DNA from: an uncultured Clostridia bacterium
Lineage (GTDB): Bacteria; Bacillota; Clostridia; UBA1381
DNA: 48,788 bases
Assembly: GCA_934462945.1 (NCBI GenBank)
Contig: CAKSJF010000005.1
Location: 1-48,788, forward strand
Direction of reading: 5' to 3'
The notes beneath the pieces are model-generated. The model saw nothing but the letters and a program-made list of their open reading frames with translations. It was not told where the DNA came from and searched no databases. A program made the position numbers and the translations under genes. Positions 25,724-33,242 of the stretch are shown here, piece by piece; the stretch's first letter is position 1; the number at the start of each line of letters is the position of its first letter.

Positions 25724-26272
25724 ATGAACACAAAAAAAATCACAACCCTATCCCTGATGGCAGCAATTTCAGTTTTGCTGGTACTATTGATCCGCTTTCC
25801 CATCTTCCCGGCAGCGCCTTTTTTGGAATATGATCCGGCGGATATTCCGATTCTGATTACGGCATTTGCATTCGGACCGGCAGAGGGACTGCTGCTTTGT
25901 GCGGTGGTCAGTCTGGTGCAGGGAATCACTGTCAGCGCTGCAAGCGGTGTGATTGGGATTGTGATGCACATTTTATCCACCGGAGCGTTTGTACTTGTAG
26001 CCGGAAGTATGTATCGGAGGGAGAAAACAAGAAAGGGTGCGCTTTTGTCTCTGGTGGCAGGCAGTCTTGTGATGGCAGGGGTTATGTGCATTTTAAACCT
26101 GATCCTGACTCCGATTTTTATGAACACAGACTTCTCAGTGGTGAAGATGATGATTCTTCCGACCATCCTCCCCTTTAATCTGTTAAAGGCAGGGCTTAAT
26201 TCTGCGGTCACCTTTGTTTTATACAAGAAAATCTCGAATTATCTCAAGGAGCATCAGGTGTTAGAGGCTTGA
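25724..26272 (+). CDS. ribU: Riboflavin ECF transporter substrate-binding subunit RibU
   Basis: A 182-residue membrane protein with about five or six helices and the RibU hallmark FLEYDPADIPILITAFAFGP near the N-terminus. It binds riboflavin and works with the general EcfA/A'/T module encoded elsewhere. The FMN riboswitch directly upstream supports the substrate. GGAGG at 25711-25715 sets the ATG. Its last bases overlap the end of the convergent lysR gene by 12. Confidence 0.95.
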   Translation: MNTKKITTLSLMAAISVLLVLLIRFPIFPAAPFLEYDPADIPILITAFAFGPAEGLLLCAVVSLVQGITVSAASGVIGIVMHILSTGAFVLVAGSMYRREKTRKGALLSLVAGSLVMAGVMCILNLILTPIFMNTDFSVVKMMILPTILPFNLLKAGLNSAVTFVLYKKISNYLKEHQVLEA

Positions 26273-27142
26273 ACTATCACGGTATTTCAAATACGGAAGA
26301 AACTTTTTCACTGCCAGAGATGCGGAGTTTTTATTCCGCATTGCTAAGGCAATCCGGCGGTAGACGGGGATTTCCAACTCCCGAACGGTAATCCGATATG
26401 GAATCCGGCGAAGAATCAGTTCGGGCAGAACGCTGATTCCTAAGCCGCTTTCCACCATCGACATAATCGCATAATCGTCCCAGGTCATAAACTGAACCGT
26501 TGGAGTCAGTCCGCTTTTTTGGAAGATGGCAGAAATATCAGTCTGCGTTCCCTTTTGGAGCATCAAAAACGGCTCACTGCAAAGATCGGCAATCGAAAGC
26601 CGATCTTTTTTTGTTAAGGGGTGCTGCTCTGGAAGCACCGCTAAAAGCCGGTCCTGCTCTAAAAAAATTGTCTCTAATTCCGGATTTGCCGGCAATCGGA
26701 GAAAGCCGCAGTCTACGCGCCCCTCTAAAATCCATGCCTCAATTTCATGATAGTCTCCCAAAAGCAGTTCGTATTTAATTTTTGGATAGTCCTTTTGAAA
26801 TTCCTGAATCATTTTAGGCAGCCAATGCGTGGCAACACTTGAAAATGTTCCGATCCGGATTACCCCGGATTCTAAACCGGCAAGCGCATCTGCCTGCATT
26901 TTCATTTTGTCGTATGCTTCACACAACGATCTTGCATGCGGCAGAAGCGCAATTCCGTCCGAAGTAAGGGAAACCCCCGACTTTCCGCGCTCTAACAGCG
27001 AGATGTTCCACTCCTTTTCTAAATCGCTGATCATCCGGCTGACAGCAGATTGAGAATAATTTAATACTTCTGCTGCCTTTGTGAAACTGCCGTATTCCAC
27101 CGCGGCAACCAGTGCCTTATATTTTGAAATGTTTCCGTCCAT
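26261..27142 (-). CDS. LysR-family transcriptional regulator
   Basis: A 293-residue regulator. The N-terminal winged HTH is typical (KYKALVAAVEYGSFTKAAEVLNYSQSAVSRMISDLEKEW), followed by the two-lobed effector domain (IRIGTFSSVATHWLPKMIQEF; GLGISVLPELIL). It is divergent from the prolyl-tRNA editing gene and proB across a 104-base gap. LysR regulators usually control the divergent neighbour, so a role in proline or amino-acid metabolism is inferred. The 3' end overlaps ribU by 12 bases. Confidence 0.95.
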   Translation of the reverse strand: MDGNISKYKALVAAVEYGSFTKAAEVLNYSQSAVSRMISDLEKEWNISLLERGKSGVSLTSDGIALLPHARSLCEAYDKMKMQADALAGLESGVIRIGTFSSVATHWLPKMIQEFQKDYPKIKYELLLGDYHEIEAWILEGRVDCGFLRLPANPELETIFLEQDRLLAVLPEQHPLTKKDRLSIADLCSEPFLMLQKGTQTDISAIFQKSGLTPTVQFMTWDDYAIMSMVESGLGISVLPELILRRIPYRITVRELEIPVYRRIALAMRNKNSASLAVKKFLPYLKYRDSSSL

Positions 27143-27206
27143 ATCTATACCACTTTCTCATGTAAACTATGTAAATTATTCGCTTTTGTTATTGTTATGT
27201 TTATGA

Positions 27207-27212
27207 TATACT
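27207..27212 (+). promoter_or_regulatory. Probable -10 box in the lysR/editing-gene divergent region
   Basis: TATACT at 27207-27212 follows a poor TTGTT-type -35 in the AT-rich gap 27143-27246. A weak -35 suits activation by the divergent LysR protein, but this is inference. Confidence 0.4.
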
Positions 27213-27246
27213 ATTTTTATACAAAAGTCAAGAGGAGAGTTGAAAA

Positions 27247-27774
27247 ATGATTTATGTAAGTGAAATTCAGACGACAGCGCCAAGACAGTTTTTGACACCG
27301 TTGCAGAAAGTGGTATATGAGACTTTGTCAGAGCGGGGGATTCCATTTTGGCGCGTTGATACCGATGAGGCAATCACAATGGAGGATTGTGTACAGATTA
27401 ATGAGCGATTGAATGCAGAAATGGTTAAGACGCTTTTTCTGTGCAATCGGCAGAAAACAGCATTTTACCTGTTTATAACCAAAGGGGACAAGCCGTTTTC
27501 CTCTAAGGAGTTTTCTGCATCTCTTGCGATTCCGCGTGTTTCTTTTGCCCCGGCTGAGATGATGGACGAGATTTTAGGCACAAAAATCGGGGCGGCAACG
27601 GTGTTTTCAAAGCTGCTCACATCTGCGGCAAACGTGCAACTTGTACTGGATCGGGAGATTTTAGACCAAGAGTGGTATCCCTGTAGTGACGGGACAACAA
27701 CAGGATATCTGAAAATCCGAACCGCGGATCTTTTAGAAAATCTTTTAAGCGGTATTGATTATCAGGAGGTGTAA
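27247..27774 (+). CDS. Prolyl-tRNA editing (YbaK/ProXp/PrdX-like) deacylase
   Basis: A 175-residue free-standing editing domain. The sequence FWRVDTDEAITMEDC, KTLFLCNRQKTAFYLFITKGDKPF and LGTKIGAATVFSKLL fits the YbaK/prolyl-tRNA synthetase-associated (ProXp-ala, PrdX) group, in which a lysine and GxxxP-like loop act on mischarged tRNAPro. Such proteins clear Ala- or Cys-tRNAPro in trans. The gene is two bases from proB, which makes proline, so the pair may jointly protect proline codon fidelity. AGAGGAGAG precedes the ATG. Substrate (Ala or Cys) is not decided. Confidence 0.85.
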   Translation: MIYVSEIQTTAPRQFLTPLQKVVYETLSERGIPFWRVDTDEAITMEDCVQINERLNAEMVKTLFLCNRQKTAFYLFITKGDKPFSSKEFSASLAIPRVSFAPAEMMDEILGTKIGAATVFSKLLTSAANVQLVLDREILDQEWYPCSDGTTTGYLKIRTADLLENLLSGIDYQEV

Positions 27775-27776
27775 GG

Positions 27777-28574
27777 ATGAGTCAGTTTCAAAATAGAATT
27801 GTGGTGAAGGTGGGAACGTCTACACTCACAAATGATTCCGGGCAAAATCATCTGAAAAGCTTTGACCGGCTCTGCTGTGTACTGTCAGATGTTCGAAATT
27901 CAGGCTATGAGGTAATTTTGGTATCCTCCGGGGCAATTGCGATCGGTGCGAATAAGCTGGGGTGGCAGGAGCGTCCAGGGGCGTTGCGTCTCAAGCAGGC
28001 AGCCGCAGCGGTTGGACAATGCAGCCTGATGTGTCTTTACGATCACTTTTTCAGTCTGTACGATAAAACCTGTGCGCAGATTCTGCTGAATGCAGAAGAT
28101 ATTGAAGTTGAGGAGAAAAAAGAAAACCTGACAAACACCTTTCAGACGCTTTTAGAATTGGGGATCATCCCAGTTGTGAATGAGAATGATTCGGTTAGTT
28201 ATACAGAAATTGAATCCTCAGAGCGGTTGTTTGGGGATAATGATATGCTTTCCGCGGTTGTTGCCGTACTTTGCCGTGCAGGAAAGCTTGTTATTTTTTC
28301 GGATATTGACGGCTTTTATGATCATGATCCGCGCTTTTATGAAAATGCCAGGCTGATTGAGAGGGTGGAGCGGATTGATGAGAAAATTGAGTCCTGTGCC
28401 GGAGGGGCAGGCTCGCGCCGCGGAACGGGAGGCATGCAGACAAAACTGCATGCGGCAAAGCTTTGCACAGCACAGGGAATTGATACGATTGTAACAAATG
28501 GAAAGTGTCCGGAGGAGCTTTATAAAATCATAGAGGGGAAAGGTGCCGGAACCTGGTTTGTTAGTCGAAAATGA
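27777..28574 (+). CDS. proB: Glutamate 5-kinase, short form without PUA domain
   Basis: First enzyme of proline synthesis. The 265-residue amino-acid kinase fold has VVKVGTSTLTND, LVSSGAIAIGANKLG, PVVNENDSV and RRGTGGMQTKLHAAKLC. It ends where the kinase domain ends, so the C-terminal PUA domain of the E. coli enzyme is missing; such short forms occur in other bacteria. No proA follows. AGGAGG within the end of the upstream gene is its ribosome site, so the two are coupled. Confidence 0.95.
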   Translation: MSQFQNRIVVKVGTSTLTNDSGQNHLKSFDRLCCVLSDVRNSGYEVILVSSGAIAIGANKLGWQERPGALRLKQAAAAVGQCSLMCLYDHFFSLYDKTCAQILLNAEDIEVEEKKENLTNTFQTLLELGIIPVVNENDSVSYTEIESSERLFGDNDMLSAVVAVLCRAGKLVIFSDIDGFYDHDPRFYENARLIERVERIDEKIESCAGGAGSRRGTGGMQTKLHAAKLCTAQGIDTIVTNGKCPEELYKIIEGKGAGTWFVSRK

Positions 28575-28607
28575 TACAAAACATCAATTTTTTGAAAGAA
28601 AAAGACA

Positions 28608-28636
28608 TTTACATTCGCCGATTTTTCGTATAAAAT
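28608..28636 (+). promoter_or_regulatory. Promoter of the GH2 gene
   Basis: TTTACA at 28608-28613 and TAAAAT at 28631-28636, spacing 17. The ribosome site GAAAGGG lies 10 bases before ATG 28667. Confidence 0.6.
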
Positions 28637-28666
28637 AAAAATAAAAAAACGAAAGGGTGTTTTGAA

Positions 28667-30415
28667 ATGTCAATTCCAAGACCGGAATATCCGCGGCCGC
28701 AGTTGATGCGCGAGAATTGGTTGAATTTAAACGGAGAATGGGAATTTCAGATGGATCAGGAGAAAAGCGGACAGGAGCGGGAACTTTTTAAAGCAGAAAC
28801 GCTTCGCGATAAGATTACCGTTCCGTTCTGCCCGGAAAGCAAGCTTTCCGGAATCGGTTTTACCGACTTTATAGCATGTGTCTGGTACAAGAAAAAAATC
28901 ACTTTACCAAAGAGCTTTCAAAACAAAGAGGTGCTGCTGCATTTTGGGGCAGTTGATTATCACGCGTTTGTCTATGTAAACGGAGAGCTTGCAGGAGAAC
29001 ATCGTGGCGGTTATTCCTCGTTCTGTCTGAATATCACAAAGTATTTAAAGGACGGAGAAAATGATCTGACAGTTTGCGCTTATGATGATGTCCGGAGTGG
29101 AAATCAGCCGGCAGGAAAACAGTCTGCAAAGCTTAAATCCTACGGATGCTTTTACACCCGGACGACCGGTATTTGGCAGACAGTCTGGATGGAGGCGGTA
29201 GAGGAGAGTTATATTCAATCGGTCAACTATCTGTCCGACCCGGAAAATGCTGCTGTGACAGTACAGGTTAAGGTATCGCCGGCATCCGTCGGAAAAACGC
29301 TGACCGTTTCAGCGGCATGGGACAAAAAGCCTGTCGGAACGGCAAGTGCAAAAATTACAGCCTGTCAGATGAATATGACCGTGCAATTATCTGAAACGCA
29401 TCTGTGGGATGTCGGAGAGGGAAATCTTTATGATACGGAATTGAAAATTTCAGACGGAGAGTCCGTTTTAGATGAGGTGCAAAGCTATTTTGGATTGCGC
29501 AGCGTTGGTTTAGGAAAACGCGCCTTTTATCTGAATGGCAGACCGGTTTTTGGCAGATGGGTTTTAGATCAGGGCTTTTATCCGGATGGAATTTACACCG
29601 CGCCGAGTGATGACGCACTTCGTGCCGATGTGGAAAATTCTATGAAATTAGGCTTTAACGGCGCACGTCTGCACGAGAAAATGTTTGAGCCGCGCTTTTT
29701 ATACTGGGCAGACAAGCTTGGTTATTTAGTTTGGGGAGAGCATGCAAACTGGGGTTTGGATATCACAGAGTCGGGACAGATTATGCATTTTCTGCCGGAA
29801 TGGATCGAGGGTGTGGAGCGCGATATGGCACATCCGTCTATTATCGGATGGTGTCCATTGAATGAGACTTGGGATAAGGAGGGTGGACGGAGACAGTGTG
29901 ATGATGTACTTCGCATCACCTATTTGGCAACCAAAGCAATTGACCCGACCCGACCGGTGATTGACACCAGCGGAAATTTCCATGTTATAACTGATATTTA
30001 TGATGTACACGATTATGAGCAGGATCCGCAGAAATTTTCTGAGTACTATAGCCGTGTTACAGAGGGCATCGTCATTGACCAGACAGAACGCATGGATATT
30101 TGGAAAAACCGGCAGAAATATCAGGGCGAGCCGTTCTTTGTCAGCGAGTACGGCGGAATCTATTGGAATACAGAAAATGAAAACGGCTGGGGATACGGAA
30201 ATGCTCCGGAAAAGGAAAAAGAATTTTTAGACCGTTATGACGGGTTAACTACGTCTCTTTTGGAAAATCCGTATGTGCTTGGCTTCTGCTACACACAGCT
30301 CTATGATGTGGAGCAGGAGAAAAACGGTTTAATGACCTATGACCGGAAATTCAAATTTGATCCGGAAATCATCCGAAAAATCAACCAGAAAAAGGCGGCA
30401 ATTGAGGAAGAATAA
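28667..30415 (+). CDS. Glycoside hydrolase family 2 (beta-galactosidase/beta-glucuronidase-like)
   Basis: A 582-residue enzyme without signal peptide, so cytoplasmic. An N-terminal sugar-binding jelly roll (LNLNGEWEFQMD; WYKKKITLP; VNGELAGEHRGGYSSF) leads to an Ig-like domain and a TIM barrel. The acid/base is probably the Glu in WCPLNETWD and the nucleophile the Glu in FFVSEYGGIYW, both at the ends of strands as in GH2. FNGARLHEKMFEPRFLYWADKLGYLVWGEH matches the family. The exact sugar is not clear; it lies alone with its own promoter. No transporter is adjacent. Confidence 0.92.
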   Translation: MSIPRPEYPRPQLMRENWLNLNGEWEFQMDQEKSGQERELFKAETLRDKITVPFCPESKLSGIGFTDFIACVWYKKKITLPKSFQNKEVLLHFGAVDYHAFVYVNGELAGEHRGGYSSFCLNITKYLKDGENDLTVCAYDDVRSGNQPAGKQSAKLKSYGCFYTRTTGIWQTVWMEAVEESYIQSVNYLSDPENAAVTVQVKVSPASVGKTLTVSAAWDKKPVGTASAKITACQMNMTVQLSETHLWDVGEGNLYDTELKISDGESVLDEVQSYFGLRSVGLGKRAFYLNGRPVFGRWVLDQGFYPDGIYTAPSDDALRADVENSMKLGFNGARLHEKMFEPRFLYWADKLGYLVWGEHANWGLDITESGQIMHFLPEWIEGVERDMAHPSIIGWCPLNETWDKEGGRRQCDDVLRITYLATKAIDPTRPVIDTSGNFHVITDIYDVHDYEQDPQKFSEYYSRVTEGIVIDQTERMDIWKNRQKYQGEPFFVSEYGGIYWNTENENGWGYGNAPEKEKEFLDRYDGLTTSLLENPYVLGFCYTQLYDVEQEKNGLMTYDRKFKFDPEIIRKINQKKAAIEEE

Positions 30416-30442
30416 CATAGTTTGTGGATTTTGGTAAAATCC

Positions 30443-30469
30443 GTAGGGGCGGATATTATCCGCCCGTAC
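30443..30469. repeat. GTAGGGGC-type palindrome, single copy
   Basis: GTAGGGGCGGATA, one central T, then TATCCGCCCGTAC: nine-base arms GGGCGGATA/TATCCGCCC. Related palindromes are at 46728, 46773, 46919 and 47014. Here it stands alone downstream of the GH2 gene, where it may also help end transcription. Confidence 0.8.
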
Positions 30470-30551
30470 ACACTGAATAACCGCATAATTTTACGAACAT
30501 CTCACGGGATGGTTACTTACTCGAAAATTGTGGGAAGAATAAAAAAATGTC

Positions 30552-30580
30552 TTGAAATTCATGCAGAAATATAGTAAAAT
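30552..30580 (+). promoter_or_regulatory. Promoter of the response-regulator gene
   Basis: TTGAAA at 30552-30557 and TAAAAT at 30575-30580, spacing 17, 34 bases before the ATG; AAAAGGAC is the ribosome site. Confidence 0.7.
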
Positions 30581-30614
30581 ATAGGATAGAGAATAAAAAA
30601 AGGACGATTTTTGC

Positions 30615-31283
30615 ATGAGAAGAATTTTTTGTGTTGAGGATGATGAAAGCATCCGGGAATTAATTGAATACACGCTGACGCGGTTTGAGTTTTCTGTACG
30701 CGGCTTTGAGTGCGCGTCGGACTTTTTTGCGGCGCTGGAGGAGGAGATACCCTCTTTGGTGCTGTTGGATTTGATGCTGCCGGATTTAGACGGCATGGAA
30801 ATTTTAGAAAAACTCAAATCCGCGCCGGCAACGGAAAAGCTTCCGGTGATTCTTTTAACGGCAAAATCCGGACGGGTGGATAAGATCAAGGGTTTAGACA
30901 GCGGTGCGGATGATTATATCACAAAGCCGTTTGATATTATGGAGCTTGTCTCGCGTACCAATGCTGTTTTACGGCGGTGCGAGAGCAGGGAGCAAACGCG
31001 TTTATGCTATCAGAATATCCGCCTGGACCGTCCCAGCCGCCAGGTGTTTGTCGGTGAGCGTGAAATTCCGCTCACCTTTAAGGAATTTGAACTTTTGTCG
31101 CTCTTTTTAGCGAATCCGGGTATTGTATTTTCCCGCGAAACGCTGATGAACCGGATCTGGGGGGTTGACTTTAAGGGCGAGAGCAGAACGGTGGATGTAC
31201 ATATCCGAACGCTCCGGCAAAAGCTGGGCGCAGCAGGAGATTGTATTGAGACAATACGGAATGTCGGATATAAAGTGGGGTAA
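30615..31283 (+). CDS. OmpR/PhoB-family response regulator without adjacent histidine kinase
   Basis: A 222-residue regulator with receiver domain (IFCVEDDESIRELI acidic pocket; phosphorylated Asp in LVLLDLMLPDLDG; LTAKSG; Lys in DDYITKPFD) and a winged-helix DNA-binding domain (LTFKEFELLSLFLANPG; RTVDVHIRTLRQKLG; IRNVGYKVG). No histidine kinase gene follows; instead the stop codon abuts hairpin element copy 3. The layout resembles PhoP/PhoR pairs with the kinase missing. It may pair with a kinase elsewhere. Confidence 0.96.
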   Translation: MRRIFCVEDDESIRELIEYTLTRFEFSVRGFECASDFFAALEEEIPSLVLLDLMLPDLDGMEILEKLKSAPATEKLPVILLTAKSGRVDKIKGLDSGADDYITKPFDIMELVSRTNAVLRRCESREQTRLCYQNIRLDRPSRQVFVGEREIPLTFKEFELLSLFLANPGIVFSRETLMNRIWGVDFKGESRTVDVHIRTLRQKLGAAGDCIETIRNVGYKVG

Positions 31284-31430
31284 GTCTGAATAAAATCGCC
31301 CATAGCGCTGTTTTTTGCTCGGGGCGGTACTGTTGTACAGCTCCACTCGCTGCAAAACAACACTCTGAGCGATTTTCTTTCAGACTTAAGTTTTGTGCCT
31401 TACCGCATGGAAGGGGCGGTTATAAAAATG
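31283..31430 (+). repeat. Hairpin element, copy 3
   Basis: Core 31283-31387, same 105-base length, 11 differences from copy 1 by my count. The left arm has GTTTT where copies 1 and 2 have GCTTT, and the right arm has AAAAC where they have AAAGC: one compensatory C:G to T:A change. Mini-hairpin GTAC-TGTT-GTAC. The tail keeps AAGTTTTGTGCCTTACCGCA, GGAAGGGG and TATAAAAATG, but the ATG opens only MKNF then stop (31428-31442). Confidence 0.92.
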
Positions 31431-31450
31431 AAAAATTTTTAAAAAAACTC

Positions 31451-31479
31451 TTTACATTTGCATGATTTTCCGTTATAAT
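31451..31479 (+). promoter_or_regulatory. Promoter of the oadB-like operon
   Basis: TTTACA at 31451-31456 and TATAAT at 31474-31479 with 17-base spacing, eight bases before the riboswitch P1 strand. Confidence 0.78.
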
Positions 31480-31486
31480 ATAAATA

Positions 31487-31615
31487 ATAAGAGGGAGTAG
31501 CTAACGGATTTTCCGTTTTAACGAGCGTCAGTACGATTGCCGGGGGCAATCCGCGGTTAAATGAAAAAGCGAGACTTTTATGGTGTGTTTTTGATACCAT
31601 AAAAGTCTTTTCTCT
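31487..31615 (+). promoter_or_regulatory. Metal-ion type riboswitch (yybP-ykoY-like, alternatively Na+-I/DUF1646) with overlapping terminator
   Basis: P1 is ATAAGAG (31487-31493) with CTTTTAT (31575-31581). Inside are GGGAGTAGC, an AACGG/CCGTT hairpin, CGTCAGTAC, GATTGC-CGGGG-GCAATC and GCGAGAC. GGAGTAGC, CGTCA and GCGAGAC next to P1 recall the Mn2+-sensing yybP-ykoY family, but its fourth helix is not obvious here. The right P1 strand is also the left arm of a terminator, GACTTTTATGGT (31573-31584) with ACCATAAAAGTC (31596-31607) and a T tail. So ligand-stabilised P1 should block termination: an ON switch. The Na+-pump gene downstream makes a sodium-sensing class a serious alternative. Confidence 0.78.
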
Positions 31616-31641
31616 TTGGACAAAATGAAAGGATGAAGAAT

Positions 31642-32742
31642 ATGGAAGTACTGTTTGAAAATTTGCTTGCCTTAGAGTGGCAGCAGGTTGTGATGTGGGT
31701 AATCGGAGGAATTTTGATTTATCTTGCGATTGCAAAGGATATGGAGCCGTCGCTGCTTTTGCCGATGGGATTTGGCGCGATTTTAGTGAATCTGCCCTTT
31801 TCCGGCGCGGTGGAGACAGTGGAAACGCTTTTTAATGCCGGAATTGCAAATGAATTATTTCCGCTTTTACTCTTTACCGGAATCGGTGCGATGATTGATT
31901 TCGGACCGCTGTTATCGAACCCAAAACTGATGCTGTTCGGTGCGGCGGCGCAGTTTGGTATCTTCTTCACGCTGACGGTTGCCACGCTTTTAGGCTTTGA
32001 TTTAAAGGACGCAGCGTCGATTGCAATTATCGGAGCAGCAGACGGTCCGACCTCGATTTTCGTGGCAAATACGCTCCACTCAAGCTATTTAGGAGCCATT
32101 ATCGTAGCGGCATATTCGTATATGGCATTAGTGCCGATTGTGCAGCCGCCTGTCATTAAGCTATTAACAACCAAAAAAGAACGGTTGATTCGGATGCCGT
32201 ATGAACCGGTTGCCGTGTCTAAAACGACAAAAATTCTTTTCCCGATCTGTATTACGGTGATTACCGGTCTGATCTCGCCGCAGAGTGTGGCTCTGATTGG
32301 TTTTCTGATGTTCGGAAATTTGATCCGGGAATGCGGTGTTTTAGATTCTCTGTCCGAAACGGCGCAAAAGGTACTTGCAAATCTGATCACGCTCTTTCTG
32401 GGAATTACCGTTGCCTTTAAAATGCAGGCGTCAGACTTTTTGACGGTGCAGACGATGTTAATTATCGGCCTGGGACTGATTGCCTTTATTTTTGATACCG
32501 CCGGCGGTGTTATTTTTGCAAAAATTTTAAACCTGTTCCTGAAAAAGAAGATCAACCCGATGATTGGCGCAGCTGGAATTTCTGCATTCCCAATGTCGGC
32601 ACGCGTGGTGCATAAGCTTGGATTGGAGGAGGACTGTCAGAATTTCCTCCTGCCGCATTCCATCGGTGTCAATGTCTCCGGACAGATTGCCTCGGTATTG
32701 GCAGGCGGTCTGGTTTTAAGTATTGTAACAAAGATTCTGTAA
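31642..32742 (+). CDS. Sodium ion-translocating decarboxylase beta subunit (OadB/GcdB/MmdB family)
   Basis: A 366-residue integral membrane protein that couples decarboxylation of a biotin-bound carboxyl group to Na+ export. About nine to eleven helices are visible. Signatures are FGPLLSNPKLMLFGAAAQFGIF and IIGAADGPTSIFVANTL, the latter containing the Asp thought to bind Na+. SAFPMSARVVHKLG and HSIGVNVSGQIASVLAGG end it as in the family. ATG 31642 has AAAGG 9 bases upstream; ATG 31633 directly abuts that site. No alpha subunit or biotin-carrier gene is adjacent. Controlled by the upstream riboswitch. Confidence 0.94.
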   Translation: MEVLFENLLALEWQQVVMWVIGGILIYLAIAKDMEPSLLLPMGFGAILVNLPFSGAVETVETLFNAGIANELFPLLLFTGIGAMIDFGPLLSNPKLMLFGAAAQFGIFFTLTVATLLGFDLKDAASIAIIGAADGPTSIFVANTLHSSYLGAIIVAAYSYMALVPIVQPPVIKLLTTKKERLIRMPYEPVAVSKTTKILFPICITVITGLISPQSVALIGFLMFGNLIRECGVLDSLSETAQKVLANLITLFLGITVAFKMQASDFLTVQTMLIIGLGLIAFIFDTAGGVIFAKILNLFLKKKINPMIGAAGISAFPMSARVVHKLGLEEDCQNFLLPHSIGVNVSGQIASVLAGGLVLSIVTKIL

Positions 32743-32754
32743 GGGGGTATCAGA

Positions 32755-32877
32755 ATGAATTTAACATTATTTGAACAGTCACTAATGATCATGGGAAAGG
32801 GTATGCTTGGAATTTTCATTGCAACTCTGGCAATGATATTGGTGATGGTATTACTCAATAAGCTTACAAAGAAATAA
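32755..32877 (+). CDS. 40-residue membrane protein, candidate gamma subunit (OadG-like)
   Basis: A short frame of 40 residues: MNLTLFEQSLMIMGKGMLG, then a hydrophobic stretch IFIATLAMILVMVLLN and a basic end KLTKK. GGGGG lies 8 bases upstream of ATG 32755, and it begins 12 bases after the beta-subunit stop. Gamma subunits of Na+ decarboxylases are small single-helix proteins encoded next to beta, with an N-terminal helix starting SLxIMxxGMxxVF, which this resembles. It lacks the long cytosolic tail of enterobacterial OadG. A strong terminator follows, so it is the last gene of the operon. Confidence 0.8.
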   Translation: MNLTLFEQSLMIMGKGMLGIFIATLAMILVMVLLNKLTKK

Positions 32878-32935
32878 AAAAGAATCCCCGGAATATGCTT
32901 TGGTTCAGCACAAAGCTTTCCCGGGGATTCTTTCT
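32878..32935 (+). terminator. Terminator of the oadB-like operon
   Basis: AAAGAATCCCCGG (32879-32891) pairs with CCGGGGATTCTTT (32921-32933), with an inner GCTTTG/CAAAGC helix. The A/T-rich flanks on both sides suggest it can act in both directions. Confidence 0.9.
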
Positions 32936-33165
32936 ATGTCCATAGAGAACTTATGATAACAAAATGCAAGCATCAATCTTTATAAAACAGTATCATATGC
33001 AGGTAATTTATTAGCAGGCAAAACGAATTCCCATATAGAGAATCACAGCAGAAGCGATCAGACTGACAGCATTTTTGCCTCTGAGGCTAACACATACGGA
33101 AAAAAAAGCAAATTATATGCGGGAATTAAAAAAAAATTAAGAAATAATTGACAAAATGTCTAAAA
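32936..33165. other. Gap of about 230 bases with no clear gene
   Basis: No convincing gene, and no repeat shared with the rest of the window. On the minus strand one frame reads NAVSLIASAVILYMGIRFAC then stop (about 33079-33018), like the end of a small membrane protein, but no start codon or ribosome site supports it. It may be a remnant. Confidence 0.4.
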
Positions 33166-33170
33166 GAACT

Positions 33171-33199
33171 TGACGAAATGACTTTTTCGCTATATAATA
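33171..33199 (+). promoter_or_regulatory. secDF promoter
   Basis: TTGACG and TATAAT are exactly 17 bases apart, about 44 bases before the secD ATG, with AGAAAGGAATGG as the ribosome site. A second TTGACA lies about 21 bases further upstream without an obvious -10. Confidence 0.8.
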
Positions 33200-33242
33200 T
33201 TGAGTATATGATCGATTAATTTTAGAAAGGAATGGTTATTCA

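Noticed and set aside
25690..26226. 178-codon minus-strand frame opposite ribU
   Set aside because: ribU has a riboswitch, RBS and clear family signatures; the antisense frame is a shadow.
32085..32555. 156-codon minus-strand frame opposite the beta-subunit gene
   Set aside because: Shadow of a strongly conserved membrane protein; no ribosome site or promoter on that strand.
33015..33085. Minus-strand membrane-like peptide before secD
   Set aside because: No start codon or ribosome site and the frame is closed upstream by a stop; may be a remnant.
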